This document shows positions 7,673-16,325 of a stretch of 64,000 bases of DNA, piece after piece. The translations under genes were made by a program, and so were the position numbers. Positions within the stretch are counted from its first letter, which is position 1; each line of letters starts with the position of its first letter. The notes beneath the pieces were generated by a model. That model was not told where the DNA came from. It searched no databases and saw nothing but the letters and a program-made list of their open reading frames with translations. Source of the DNA: JAGOCV01 sp049445855 (lineage in GTDB: Bacteria; Pseudomonadota; Gammaproteobacteria; Burkholderiales; Burkholderiaceae_C); the NCBI RefSeq assembly GCF_049445855.1, contig NZ_JBMSDV010000002.1, positions 186,001 through 250,000 of the forward strand, in the 5' to 3' direction.

Positions 7673-8926
7673 TCAACGCGCGAAGCGCGAGATACCCAGT
7701 CCCTCGAGATCCACGTCAGGCGACCTGCCGGCCAGCAGATCGGCCATGGCGCGCGCACTGCCGCAACTCAAGGCCCAACCGCTGGAGCCGTGTCCGAGGT
7801 TGAGCCAGACGCCGGGTACGCCGCTCGAACCGACGATGGGCGGACCGTCCGGCAGCATGGGGCGTGCGCCTTTCCATTCCTGCACGCCCGCGCTGAGTTG
7901 CGCCGCGCCCGGAAACCAGTCGTGCAGCACTTTGTAGAGCGTGCGCAATGCGGCGGGCGAATGGGTCTGCGGCGAACCGCCGATCTCTGCGCTGCCAGCC
8001 ACGCGGACGCGATTGCCCAGGCGCGAGATGGCGACCTTGTAGCGCTCGTCCATGATGCCACTGCGCGGTGCGTTGAGTGGCTCACGGATTGGGGCGCTCA
8101 CCGAATAGCCATGGACTGCCGCCAGCGGAATCTTCAGGCCGAGAGGGCGCAGGAGTTCGGCGCTGGCAAGGCCCGCGCACACGACGATGGCGTCGAAGCG
8201 CTGGGTCGCTGCATCACCCTCGAATGCAAGCTCGCATGGAGCGGCGGCCGACAGTGGTTTCACACCCGCCTGGAACTCGAAGCGCGCGCCCAGCCGCTGG
8301 GCTTCGTTCTTCAGCATCAGCGCGAACTGCCGGCAGTTCGCCACTTCGTCGTCGGGCAGGTGGATGGCACCCAGAAACTGCGTGTCCGTGTTGATGGCAG
8401 GTTCGAGCTGTCGTGCCTCGGCTGCATCGATCTCGCGGAACTTGACGCCGCTGTCGCGCATCAGTTGCAGGCCGGGTTGGGCGAGTTGCCGCTCTTTCTC
8501 TGAGCGCAGCATCACCATGTAGCCGGCGCTGCGGTCGTAGTCGAGCTGCAGGTCGGCGGTGATCTGGTGCAGCCGCTCGCGGCTGTAGAAGGCCAGCCGC
8601 TGCAGGCGGGAACGATTCGCCAGATAGGCGTCGAGGCTACAGGCGCTCTGCCATTTCCACATCCACGCGAGATCGCCGGGCGCCAGTGGCAGCTTGAGCT
8701 TGACGGGGGCGTGCCGGCTGAAAAGATGGCCGATGACCTTGCGCCGCATGCCGGGTGCGGCCCATGGTGTCACGTAGCCCGGCGCGACGACGCCCGCATT
8801 CGCGAAGCTGGTTTCCTCGGCGGCTGCTCCGCGGCGTTCGAATACCGTGACTTCGTGGCCGTCGCTGGAGAGTTCCCAGGCGGTGGTGACACCGATGATG
8901 CCGGCGCCGACAATCGCAATTCTCAT
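7673..8926 (-). CDS. dadA: D-amino-acid dehydrogenase, FAD-dependent (DadA family)
   Basis: A DAO-family flavoprotein of 417 residues opening with MRIAIVGAGIIGVTTAWEL (GxGxxG FAD-binding beta-alpha-beta). The DadA-type stretch TSFANAGVVAPGYVTPWA follows, and the C-terminal LNLGHGSSGWALSCGSA is conserved in DadA. It oxidises D-amino acids to 2-oxo acids plus ammonium and feeds electrons to the respiratory chain from the inner face of the membrane. The ATG at 8926 is chosen because the protein then begins at the FAD motif and its ATGA overlaps the amidase stop, implying coupled translation. Many DadA paralogues exist, so the exact substrate is unproven. No alanine racemase is adjacent. Confidence 0.88.
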   Translation of the reverse strand: MRIAIVGAGIIGVTTAWELSSDGHEVTVFERRGAAAEETSFANAGVVAPGYVTPWAAPGMRRKVIGHLFSRHAPVKLKLPLAPGDLAWMWKWQSACSLDAYLANRSRLQRLAFYSRERLHQITADLQLDYDRSAGYMVMLRSEKERQLAQPGLQLMRDSGVKFREIDAAEARQLEPAINTDTQFLGAIHLPDDEVANCRQFALMLKNEAQRLGARFEFQAGVKPLSAAAPCELAFEGDAATQRFDAIVVCAGLASAELLRPLGLKIPLAAVHGYSVSAPIREPLNAPRSGIMDERYKVAISRLGNRVRVAGSAEIGGSPQTHSPAALRTLYKVLHDWFPGAAQLSAGVQEWKGARPMLPDGPPIVGSSGVPGVWLNLGHGSSGWALSCGSARAMADLLAGRSPDVDLEGLGISRFAR

Positions 8927-10242
8927 GAAAGCAGGGCCTCGGCCTGGGCGGCAATCGAGAGGATGTGGTCGTCGTGCAAGGCGGCGTGCCAGAGCATCAG
9001 GCCGACGGGCAGTTCGCCCTCGACATGGCACGGGATGGAGATGGCGCAGCCGTCCAGCATGTTGATCACGCCCGGATTGCGCAGGAGAAGGGCATTGACG
9101 CGGAAGAACTCCTCATCCCGCGTCGCACCGGGTGCGATGCTGGCAAAAGTGGGGGCGACGATGGGCACCGTCGGCGAAAGCACGGCATCGAAACCGCTGA
9201 GCGTGTCCTGCATCTTCGCGATCCAGCGAGCGCGCGCCTGCACCAGGTCGATGTAGTCGGCGGCCGACATCGTGGCACCGCGTTCCATGCGGGCCTTGAC
9301 GCGGGGGTCGTAGCGGTCCCCATCGGAAGCCAGCAGCTTGCGATGCCATGCGTAGCTTTCAGCCGGCGAGAAGCTGGCGGCCGACTGCATGCCCGCCAGT
9401 TCGCCGATGGCTGACAAAGCGATCTCCTCGACCTTTGCGCCGGCGTCGCGCAGTTTGCGCACGGTGCGCTCGAACGCGGTGGCCACGGCAGGTTCGACGC
9501 CATCCAGCATCACGGTGCGCGCGACCGCGAACCTGCGCTCGGAAAGTGGGCGCGTGTCCACTGCCACTTTCGTGGCTGAAAGGATTTCATGGGCCAGCAC
9601 GGCATCGCGCACCGAGCGGGTCATGGCGCAGACGGTGTCCAGCGTGGTCGACAGGGGCAGTGCACCCGTTGTCGGTACCAGCCGTGCCGTGTTCTTGAAG
9701 CCGACGATTCCGTTGAGCGCCGCGGGAATGCGTATCGAGCCGCCCGTGTCCGAGCCAAGCCCGATGAAGGCCGCGCCAGTGGCGACCGAGATGGCTGCAC
9801 CGGACGACGAGCCCCCGGGGATGCGATGGACGTTGCCGTCCGCCACGTTGGCGGGTGTTCCGAAGTGCGGATTGATGCCGACCCCCGAGAACGCGAATTC
9901 GCTCATGTTCGTCCGGCCCAGCACAGCACCGCCAGCGGCGCGCAGGCGTGCCACTGCGGTGGCGTCCTGCACGGCAGGTTCGGCGGAGCCCAGAACCACG
10001 GAGCCCGATGCAGTGACGTCACCGGCCATGTCGAAGAGATCCTTGACCGAAATGGCCAGGCCGGCCAGCGGGAGCTTGCCGCCTGCTGCAGAGGCTGCCC
10101 GAGCCGTGTCGAAGCTGGTCTTGAGGAACACCTTGTCGCATCTGGCCGAAGCGGCTGTCGCGATGGATTTTTCGATCTCGGCCGTTGCCGTGGTGCTGCC
10201 CGCGGCAATGGCCTGGCGGGTGCTGTGAAGGTCGGGAAGCAT
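8923..10242 (-). CDS. Amidase-signature family hydrolase
   Basis: A 439-residue amidase-signature enzyme with the Ser-cisSer-Lys triad visible: Lys67 in SVKDLF, the Ser145-147 run in GGSSSG and nucleophile Ser169 in DTGGSIR. Family members hydrolyse carboxamides; GatA is a member, but no gatB or gatC is adjacent, so this is probably a catabolic or detoxifying amidase. It is the first gene of a minus-strand operon and its TGA overlaps the dadA ATG. A joint role in using amino-acid amides or D-amino acids is inferred from that coupling only. It diverges from rpsB; the start at 10242 lies just upstream of the rpsB promoter region. Confidence 0.85.
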   Translation of the reverse strand: MLPDLHSTRQAIAAGSTTATAEIEKSIATAASARCDKVFLKTSFDTARAASAAGGKLPLAGLAISVKDLFDMAGDVTASGSVVLGSAEPAVQDATAVARLRAAGGAVLGRTNMSEFAFSGVGINPHFGTPANVADGNVHRIPGGSSSGAAISVATGAAFIGLGSDTGGSIRIPAALNGIVGFKNTARLVPTTGALPLSTTLDTVCAMTRSVRDAVLAHEILSATKVAVDTRPLSERRFAVARTVMLDGVEPAVATAFERTVRKLRDAGAKVEEIALSAIGELAGMQSAASFSPAESYAWHRKLLASDGDRYDPRVKARMERGATMSAADYIDLVQARARWIAKMQDTLSGFDAVLSPTVPIVAPTFASIAPGATRDEEFFRVNALLLRNPGVINMLDGCAISIPCHVEGELPVGLMLWHAALHDDHILSIAAQAEALLS

Positions 10243-10261
10243 GGGGAGGAATGGTGCCCTG

Positions 10262-10270
10262 TGTTATACT
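10262..10270 (+). promoter_or_regulatory. Extended -10 promoter of the rpsB-tsf operon
   Basis: TGTTATACT combines a TGn extension with TATACT (5 of 6). It lies about 135 bases before rpsB, in the divergent region with the amidase. The -35 position holds only a weak match. Confidence 0.5.
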
Positions 10271-10331
10271 CTTTGGGTTTTGCTGCCGGGCACGGCCATT
10301 CGGCCCCACCCAGTGCAAAACAAATCGCAAA

Positions 10332-10374
10332 CCAGCCCACTCAAGGTGTTGCACCCGTTGCAATTTCGGGCTGG
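10332..10374 (+). promoter_or_regulatory. Structured leader of rpsB, candidate S2 autoregulatory element
   Basis: CCAGCCC (10332-10338) pairs with GGGCTGG (10368-10374), enclosing a smaller GGTG-TTG-CACC hairpin (10345-10355). The element lies 30 bases before the rpsB start. In other proteobacteria S2 represses rpsB-tsf through its leader; whether this fold is the binding site is inference. Confidence 0.4.
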
Positions 10375-10403
10375 ATTTTAGACCCAACCTTCGGAGTTAA
10401 TAC

Positions 10404-11156
10404 ATGTCCACGACCATGCGTCAAATGCTGGAAGCCGGTGTCCACTTCGGTCACCAGACCCGCTTCTGGAACCCCAAGATGGCCCCGTACATCTTCGGCC
10501 ATCGCAACAAGATCCACATCATCAACCTGGAAAAGTCGCTGCCGCTGTTCCAGGAAGCGCAGAAGTACGCCAAGCAACTGGCTGCCAACCGCGGCACCAT
10601 CCTGTTCGTCGGTACCAAGCGCCAGGCCCGTGAAATCCTGGCAACCGAAGCGCAACGCGCCGGCGTGCCTTACGTCGACCAACGCTGGCTCGGCGGCATG
10701 CTGACCAACTTCAAGACGGTCAAGACCTCGATCAAGCGCCTGAAAGACATGAAGGCCCAGCAGGAAGCTGGCCTGGACAGCCTGTCCAAGAAGGAACAGC
10801 TGATGTTCGCCCGTGAACTCGAAAAGCTCGAGAAGGACATCGGCGGCATCCAGGACATGGCCGCGCTGCCGGACGCCATCTTCGTGATCGATGTGGGCTT
10901 CCACAAGATCGCCGTTGCCGAAGCCAAGAAGCTGGGCATTCCGCTGATCGGTGTGGTGGACTCCAACCATTCGCCCGAAGGCATCGACTATGTGATCCCC
11001 GGTAACGACGACTCTTCCAAGGCCGTCACCCTGTACGCACGTGGCATCGCCGACGCCGTGCTCGAAGGCCGCGCCAATGCCGTGAACGACGTGGTCAAGG
11101 CCGTGTCCGAAGGCAGCGACGAATTCGTCGAAGTCGAAGAGGGCGCCTCTGCCTGA
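10404..11156 (+). CDS. rpsB: 30S ribosomal protein S2
   Basis: Full-length S2 of 250 residues. Diagnostic stretches are MRQMLEAGVHFGHQTRFWNP near the N-terminus, FVGTKRQAREI, VDQRWLGGMLTNFKTV and DSNHSPEGIDYVIPGNDDSS. It is an essential component of the small subunit platform. The ATG at 10404 follows GGAG with good spacing. It heads the rpsB-tsf-pyrH-frr series, the usual bacterial order, and is separated from tsf by a strong hairpin. Confidence 0.98.
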   Translation: MSTTMRQMLEAGVHFGHQTRFWNPKMAPYIFGHRNKIHIINLEKSLPLFQEAQKYAKQLAANRGTILFVGTKRQAREILATEAQRAGVPYVDQRWLGGMLTNFKTVKTSIKRLKDMKAQQEAGLDSLSKKEQLMFARELEKLEKDIGGIQDMAALPDAIFVIDVGFHKIAVAEAKKLGIPLIGVVDSNHSPEGIDYVIPGNDDSSKAVTLYARGIADAVLEGRANAVNDVVKAVSEGSDEFVEVEEGASA

Positions 11157-11176
11157 GTCCGCTTCCGAGCTTCCGG

Positions 11177-11202
11177 AAAGGGGCTCGTGTAGCCCCTTTT
11201 TT
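11177..11202 (+). terminator. Terminator/attenuator between rpsB and tsf
   Basis: AAAGGGGCT (11177-11185) and AGCCCCTTT (11191-11199) form a 9-bp stem with loop CGTGT, ending in six Ts (11197-11202). As tsf follows within 40 bases without an evident promoter, partial read-through that sets the S2 to EF-Ts ratio is likely. Confidence 0.8.
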
Positions 11203-11240
11203 ACAACTGATTTGCGTTTGAACTGAATACGGAGAATTTG

Positions 11241-12134
11241 ATGGCTGCAATTACCGCAAGCATGGTTGCCGAACTGCGTGCAAAGACCGATGCCCCCATG
11301 ATGGAGTGCAAGAAGGCGCTGACCGAAGCCGACGGCAACATGGAAAAGGCTGAAGAGATCCTGCGCGTCAAGCTGGGCAACAAGGCCGGCAAGGCGGCAG
11401 CCCGCGTGACGGCCGAAGGCGTGGTTTCCAGCTTCATCGACGGCACCACCGGTGCTTTGCTCGAAGTGAACTGCGAAACCGACTTCGTGACCAAGAACGA
11501 CAGCTTCATTGCACTGGCCAAGGCTGCCGCCGAACTGATCGCGAAGAACAATCCCGCCGACATCGCTGCGCTGGGCGCGCTGTCCTACAGTGCCGACGGC
11601 TTCGGCCCCACGCTGGAAGACGTCCGCAAGGGCCTGATCGGCAAGATCGGCGAGAACATGAGCTTCCGCCGCTTCAAGCGTTTCGATTCCGGCTCCAAAC
11701 TGGCGAGCTACCTGCACGGCACGCGCATCGGCGTTGTGGTCGAGTTCGACGGTGACGAAGTTGCGGCCAAGGACGTCGCGATGCACATCGCCGCCATGAA
11801 GCCCGTTGCGCTGACCAGCGCCGACGTGCCGGCCGATCTGATCGAGAAGGAGCGCTCTGTCGCCACTGCCAAGGCTGCCGAATCTGGCAAGCCGGCCGAT
11901 ATCGTCGCCAAGATGATCGAGGGCTCGGTGCAGAAGTACCTGAAGGAAGTCTCGCTGTTCGACCAGCCTTTCGTGAAGAACGACAAGCAGACGGTTGCCC
12001 AGATGCTCAAGGCCGCCAACACGACCGTCAAGGCGTTCACGCTGTACGTCGTGGGTGAAGGCATCGAGAAGAAGGTGGACGACTTCGCCGCCGAGGTGGC
12101 TGCCCAGGTGGCTGCTGCCAAGGGCGCAGCCTGA
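11241..12134 (+). CDS. tsf: Elongation factor Ts
   Basis: EF-Ts of 297 residues, the guanine-nucleotide exchange factor for EF-Tu. The N-terminal UBA-like part ELRAKTDAPMMECKKALTEA and the following NCETDFVTKNDSF motif are diagnostic. The dimerisation/core region extends to the C-terminus (FVKNDKQTVAQML). The ATG at 11241 follows GGAG at 11231-11234; a TTG one codon upstream is not needed. It lies downstream of the rpsB attenuator. Confidence 0.98.
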   Translation: MAAITASMVAELRAKTDAPMMECKKALTEADGNMEKAEEILRVKLGNKAGKAAARVTAEGVVSSFIDGTTGALLEVNCETDFVTKNDSFIALAKAAAELIAKNNPADIAALGALSYSADGFGPTLEDVRKGLIGKIGENMSFRRFKRFDSGSKLASYLHGTRIGVVVEFDGDEVAAKDVAMHIAAMKPVALTSADVPADLIEKERSVATAKAAESGKPADIVAKMIEGSVQKYLKEVSLFDQPFVKNDKQTVAQMLKAANTTVKAFTLYVVGEGIEKKVDDFAAEVAAQVAAAKGAA

Positions 12135-12211
12135 GCGCCGCAGACCGCAGCGAAGCCAGCCCGCCGCCGGAGAACCCCGCTACACTCACGACCGAACCAA
12201 GGAGCCCATCG

Positions 12212-12934
12212 ATGTCCGACGCCAAGCCAGCCCACAAGCGAATCCTGCTCAAGCTGTCTGGCGAGGCGCTCATGGGTGACGACCAGTTCGGTATCAATCG
12301 CGCCACCATCGTCCGCATGGTCGAAGAGGTGGCCGATGTCACTCGCATGGGTGTCGAGGTGGCCGTGGTGATCGGCGGCGGCAACATCTTCCGCGGCGTC
12401 GCCGGTGGCTCGGTCGGGATGGACCGCGCCACGGCCGACTACATGGGCATGCTGGCCACGGTGATGAACTCGCTGGCGCTGGCCGATACCATGAACAAGC
12501 AGGGCCTGATTGCCCGCGTCATGTCTGCGATCGCCATCGAGCAGGTGGTCGAACCTTATGTCCGCCCCAAGGCGTTGCAGTACCTCGAAGAGGGCAAGGT
12601 CGTCATCTTTGCAGCCGGTACGGGCAACCCTTTCTTCACCACCGACACGGCTGCTGCGCTGCGTGGCGCCGAGATCGGTGCCGAGCTGGTGCTGAAGGCA
12701 ACCAAGGTCGACGGCGTCTACACGGCCGACCCGAAGAAAGACCCGACCGCGACGCGCTATTCCAAGCTGACGTTCGACGAGGCCATCGCGCAGAACCTGG
12801 GCATCATGGATGCGACCGCGTTTGCGTTGTGTCGCGACCAGAAGCTGCCCATCAAGGTGTTTTCCATTTTCAAGCACGGTGCGCTCAAGCGCGTCGTGAT
12901 GGGCGAGGACGAGGGCACCCTCGTCTACGCGTGA
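12212..12934 (+). CDS. pyrH: UMP kinase
   Basis: A 240-residue bacterial UMP kinase of the amino-acid-kinase fold that phosphorylates UMP to UDP. Visible motifs are KRILLKLSGEALMG, VVIGGGNIFRG, AAGTGNPFFTTDTAAALRG and KATKVDGVYTADPKKDP. An AAGGAG ribosome site precedes the ATG at 12212. It sits between tsf and frr in the standard order and probably shares their transcript. Confidence 0.97.
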   Translation: MSDAKPAHKRILLKLSGEALMGDDQFGINRATIVRMVEEVADVTRMGVEVAVVIGGGNIFRGVAGGSVGMDRATADYMGMLATVMNSLALADTMNKQGLIARVMSAIAIEQVVEPYVRPKALQYLEEGKVVIFAAGTGNPFFTTDTAAALRGAEIGAELVLKATKVDGVYTADPKKDPTATRYSKLTFDEAIAQNLGIMDATAFALCRDQKLPIKVFSIFKHGALKRVVMGEDEGTLVYA

Positions 12935-12944
12935 GGAGATCGAT

Positions 12945-13505
12945 ATGAGCATCCCGGACATCCGCAAGGGCGCCGAGGCCAAGATGGACCAGTCCATCGC
13001 CGCCTTCCGCAACAACCTGGCCAAGATCCGCACCGGCCGCGCCAATCCGGCGCTGCTCGATTCGGTGCAGGTCGAGTACTACGGCTCGATGGTGCCGCTT
13101 TCGCAGGTGGCCAACGTGTCGCTGCTCGATTCGCGCACGCTGAGCGTCCAGCCCTGGGAAAAGGGCATGGGCCCGAAGATCGAGAAGGCCATCCGCGAAA
13201 GCGATCTGGGCCTGAACCCTGCGAGCATGGGCGACCTGATCCGCGTGCCGCTGCCCGCCATGAGCGAAGAGCGCCGCAAGGAAATGACCAAGATCGTGCG
13301 CAGCGAAGGCGAGAACGCGAAGATCGCCATCCGCAACCTGCGACGCGACGCCAACGAGGCGGTCAAGAAGCTGGTCAAGGACAAGCAGGTCTCCGAAGAC
13401 GATCAGAAGCGCTCGGAGGGCGATATCCAGAAGGTCACCGACAAGCATGTCGCGGAGATCGATCAGCTCGTCACAGCCAAGGAACAGGAGATCATGGCCG
13501 TCTGA
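12945..13505 (+). CDS. frr: Ribosome recycling factor
   Basis: A 186-residue two-domain RRF that splits post-termination ribosomes together with EF-G. The family core is visible in FRNNLAKIRTGRANPALLD, KAIRESDLGLNPASMGDLIR and PLPAMSEERRKEMTKIVRSE. The ATG at 12945 has GAGGAG upstream and lies 10 bases after the pyrH stop. Confidence 0.98.
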   Translation: MSIPDIRKGAEAKMDQSIAAFRNNLAKIRTGRANPALLDSVQVEYYGSMVPLSQVANVSLLDSRTLSVQPWEKGMGPKIEKAIRESDLGLNPASMGDLIRVPLPAMSEERRKEMTKIVRSEGENAKIAIRNLRRDANEAVKKLVKDKQVSEDDQKRSEGDIQKVTDKHVAEIDQLVTAKEQEIMAV

Positions 13506-13524
13506 CGGCCTGATCCGCGCCTTC

Positions 13525-14268
13525 ATGGCTGAAGCGCCGCTTCACGTCGCCATCATCATGGATGGCAATGGCCGGTGGGCCACCCGGCGGCTCCTGCCGC
13601 GCGTGGCGGGCCACAAGCAGGGGGTTGATACCCTGAAGCGTTGTGTGTCTGCCTGCATGGAGCGCGGCATCGGTGTGCTCACGGTCTTTGCCTTTTCTTC
13701 CGAGAACTGGGAGCGCCCCGCAGACGAAGTGTCGGGCCTGCTCGATCTTCTGGCGGGTGCGTTGTCTCGTGAAGTGGCGGAGCTGCAGGCCAATGGTGTG
13801 CGCCTGCATTTCATCGGCAACCGCGCAGCACTTTCCGCCAAGGTGTGCCAGGGCTTTGCGCAGGCCGAAGCTTCGACGGCGCACAACGCGCGACTCGTCC
13901 TCAACATCTGCTTCAACTATGGCGGGCGCTGGGACATTGTGCAGGCTGCGGCCAAGCTCGCTGCACGCGGCGTGCCCATCACGGAAGAAGCGCTGGGTGC
14001 CGAACTCTCTCTGGCACACGTTTCGCCGCCCGACCTGCTGATCCGTACCGGCGGCGAACAGCGCGTCAGCAACTTCCTGCTCTGGCAGCTCGCCTACAGC
14101 GAACTCTATTTCTGTGACACGCTCTGGCCGGACTTCGACGCAGCGGCTCTCGACCTTGCACTGGGCTCTTTCAGCGGACGTGAACGCCGTTTCGGCAAGA
14201 CGTCGGCCCAGATTTCGGCACAAGGATCCGGCGACGCGCCCACGCAGGCCAGCCGTCTGGCCGCCTGA
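13525..14268 (+). CDS. uppS: Undecaprenyl diphosphate synthase
   Basis: A cis-prenyltransferase of 247 residues that extends farnesyl diphosphate to undecaprenyl diphosphate, the lipid carrier precursor for peptidoglycan and O-antigen. The catalytic P-loop is IIMDGNGRWATRR (Asp about residue 13), FAFSSENWERP binds substrate, and LLIRTGGEQRVSNFLLWQLAYSEL is the C-terminal signature. The ATG at 13525 lies 19 bases after frr; an overlapping upstream start within frr would add a basic, non-conserved tail. Confidence 0.96.
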   Translation: MAEAPLHVAIIMDGNGRWATRRLLPRVAGHKQGVDTLKRCVSACMERGIGVLTVFAFSSENWERPADEVSGLLDLLAGALSREVAELQANGVRLHFIGNRAALSAKVCQGFAQAEASTAHNARLVLNICFNYGGRWDIVQAAAKLAARGVPITEEALGAELSLAHVSPPDLLIRTGGEQRVSNFLLWQLAYSELYFCDTLWPDFDAAALDLALGSFSGRERRFGKTSAQISAQGSGDAPTQASRLAA

Positions 14269-14278
14269 GGAAAAATCC

Positions 14279-15133
14279 ATGCTCAAGCAGCGCGTGATCA
14301 CCGCCATCGTCCTGTTGGCCATCCTTCTGCCCGCGTTGTTCTACCCCTCGCCGGAACCGTTCTGCGCGGTGGTGCTGCTGCTGATTGCGGCGGGCGGCTG
14401 GGAGTGGGGCAAGCTCAACGGGCTGGGGCAGGGCATGTCGCTCGTCCTGGCGGGCGTCTGTCTCGCGCTGTGCGGGGCGTCGTGGTGGGCAGGTTTGCTC
14501 CAGCAGCAACTCACATGGCTGTGGATCCTGGCAGGCTCTGCCTGGGTGCTGGCGGGGGCATGGCTTATCCGCAGCGGCGTTCCCGGCTGGCCTCGCGTTC
14601 CGAAAGCGGTACGCCTCGTCGGCGGCATCGCTGTCCTGTGCGTGGCGTGGCTTGCTGCTGCGCAGGCGCGTATCGCCGGCATCAACTTCCTGCTGTCGAT
14701 CCTTCTGCTCGTGTGGGTGGCCGACATCTTTGCGTACTTTGCCGGCCGGGCATTGGGCCTGCGATGGACGCGCGTCAAGCTCGCGCCCGCCATCAGTCCC
14801 GGCAAAAGCTGGGAGGGTGTCTGGGGCGGCATGGCCGGCGTGGTGCTCGTCGCACTGGCCTGGGTGTGGGCGGATGCGCACTGGCAGTCGGCTGTGCCGA
14901 GTTTCTATTCGGTCCTGGCATCGCGCGGCCTCTGGCTCATGCTGCTCGCCGTGCTGTTCATGGCCGCGATGAGCGTTGTTGGTGACCTCGTGGAATCGCT
15001 TATCAAGCGCAGTGTCGGTGTGAAGGACAGCAGTGGCCTGCTGCCGGGGCATGGTGGCGTACTCGACCGGGTGGATGCACTGCTTCCCACGCTGCCACTG
15101 GCGCTGATGCTGACCTCTCTGCCCACTGCATGA
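14279..15133 (+). CDS. cdsA: Phosphatidate cytidylyltransferase
   Basis: An integral membrane enzyme of 284 residues that forms CDP-diacylglycerol from phosphatidate and CTP. It has about eight hydrophobic segments. The CDS signature is intact near the C-terminus: SLIKRSVGVKDSSGLLPGHG followed by GVLDRVD, with the metal-binding Asp. The ATG at 14279 follows TGAGGAAAA and lies 10 bases after uppS. Its TGA overlaps the dxr ATG (ATGA). Confidence 0.96.
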   Translation: MLKQRVITAIVLLAILLPALFYPSPEPFCAVVLLLIAAGGWEWGKLNGLGQGMSLVLAGVCLALCGASWWAGLLQQQLTWLWILAGSAWVLAGAWLIRSGVPGWPRVPKAVRLVGGIAVLCVAWLAAAQARIAGINFLLSILLLVWVADIFAYFAGRALGLRWTRVKLAPAISPGKSWEGVWGGMAGVVLVALAWVWADAHWQSAVPSFYSVLASRGLWLMLLAVLFMAAMSVVGDLVESLIKRSVGVKDSSGLLPGHGGVLDRVDALLPTLPLALMLTSLPTA

Positions 15134-16314
15134 AGAAACAACGTGTTGTCGTCCTGGGCGCGACCGGGTCGGTCGGTGCCAATACGCTGGATGTGATCGC
15201 CCGGCATCCGGAGCGCTATGAAGTCTTTGCCCTGACGGCCGCCACCAAGGTGGATGCGCTGCTGAAGCAATGCGTTCAGTTCCGCCCGGCATTCGCCGTC
15301 ATGACCGGCGAGCCGCATGGGCGGGAACTGGCGCGACAGGTCGAGTCGCTGGGTCTCCCGACGAAAGTGCTCTGGTCTGCGGCGGACCTGTCGATGGTGG
15401 CCGCGCACGAGGAGGTCGACGTCGTCATGGCCGCCATCGTGGGCGCCGCTGGTCTGGCCCCCTGCCTTGCGGCAGCGCGCGCAGGCAAACGCCTGTTGCT
15501 CGCGAACAAGGAAGCGCTGGTGCTCGGGGGCGAGGTGTTCCTCGGGGCAGTCCGTCAGGGCGGCGCGACGCTGCTGCCCATCGACAGTGAGCATTCGGCA
15601 ATTTTCCAGTCGCTTCCCGACGATCCGGCCACATGGAATGAGCGGGTCGAGAAGATCATCCTCACGGCGTCGGGCGGTCCATTTCGTACGCGTGACCCTG
15701 CAACGCTGCATGACGTCACGCCGGATCAGGCGTGCGCCCATCCGAACTGGATCATGGGTCGCAAGATCTCGGTGGATTCGGCCACCATGATGAACAAGGC
15801 GCTGGAGGTCATCGAGGCGTGTTACCTGTTCGGGTTGCCGCCGCGTCGCATCGAAGTCGTGATCCACCCGCAGAGCATCATCCACTCGATGGTGCAATAT
15901 CACGACGCTTCGGTGGTCGCGCAACTGGGCACGCCGGATATGCGCGTGCCCATCGCCTACGGCCTGGCCTGGCCCGAACGGGTGGCCAGTGGCGCGGCTG
16001 CGCTCGACTTCCTGTCGCTGCCACCGATGACTTTCGAACCTGCGGATGCCGTGCGCTTTCCGGGGCTGCGGCTGGCCTGGCAGGCGCTGGAGGCGCCGGC
16101 CGGCACCACGGCGGTGCTCAACGCCGCCAACGAAGTGGCGGTCGAGGCCTTCCTGGCGGGCCGGATACGTTTCGATCAAATTCTTGAAGTCAATCTTGCA
16201 ACTCTCGATGGCGTTACCATCTCCAAGCCGGGGTCGCTGGACGATCTGCTGGCCCTGGACGCACTGACGCGCGGGAAGGCAGGCCAGGAAGTCCGGCGCA
16301 TCGGCATTCCATAA
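15130..16314 (+). CDS. dxr: 1-deoxy-D-xylulose 5-phosphate reductoisomerase
   Basis: A 394-residue enzyme of the MEP isoprenoid pathway that makes MEP from DXP with NADPH. The NADPH motif is VVLGATGSVGANTLDVI near the N-terminus. The catalytic region contains LLANKEALVLGG, PIDSEHSAIFQ and KILTASGGPF-type residues (here IILTASGGPFRTRD), then HPNWIMGRKISVDSATMMNK. The start overlaps the cdsA stop by 4 bases. It supplies precursors upstream of UppS, two genes away. Confidence 0.97.
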   Translation: MKKQRVVVLGATGSVGANTLDVIARHPERYEVFALTAATKVDALLKQCVQFRPAFAVMTGEPHGRELARQVESLGLPTKVLWSAADLSMVAAHEEVDVVMAAIVGAAGLAPCLAAARAGKRLLLANKEALVLGGEVFLGAVRQGGATLLPIDSEHSAIFQSLPDDPATWNERVEKIILTASGGPFRTRDPATLHDVTPDQACAHPNWIMGRKISVDSATMMNKALEVIEACYLFGLPPRRIEVVIHPQSIIHSMVQYHDASVVAQLGTPDMRVPIAYGLAWPERVASGAAALDFLSLPPMTFEPADAVRFPGLRLAWQALEAPAGTTAVLNAANEVAVEAFLAGRIRFDQILEVNLATLDGVTISKPGSLDDLLALDALTRGKAGQEVRRIGIP

Positions 16315-16325
16315 ATACGGGGGTC

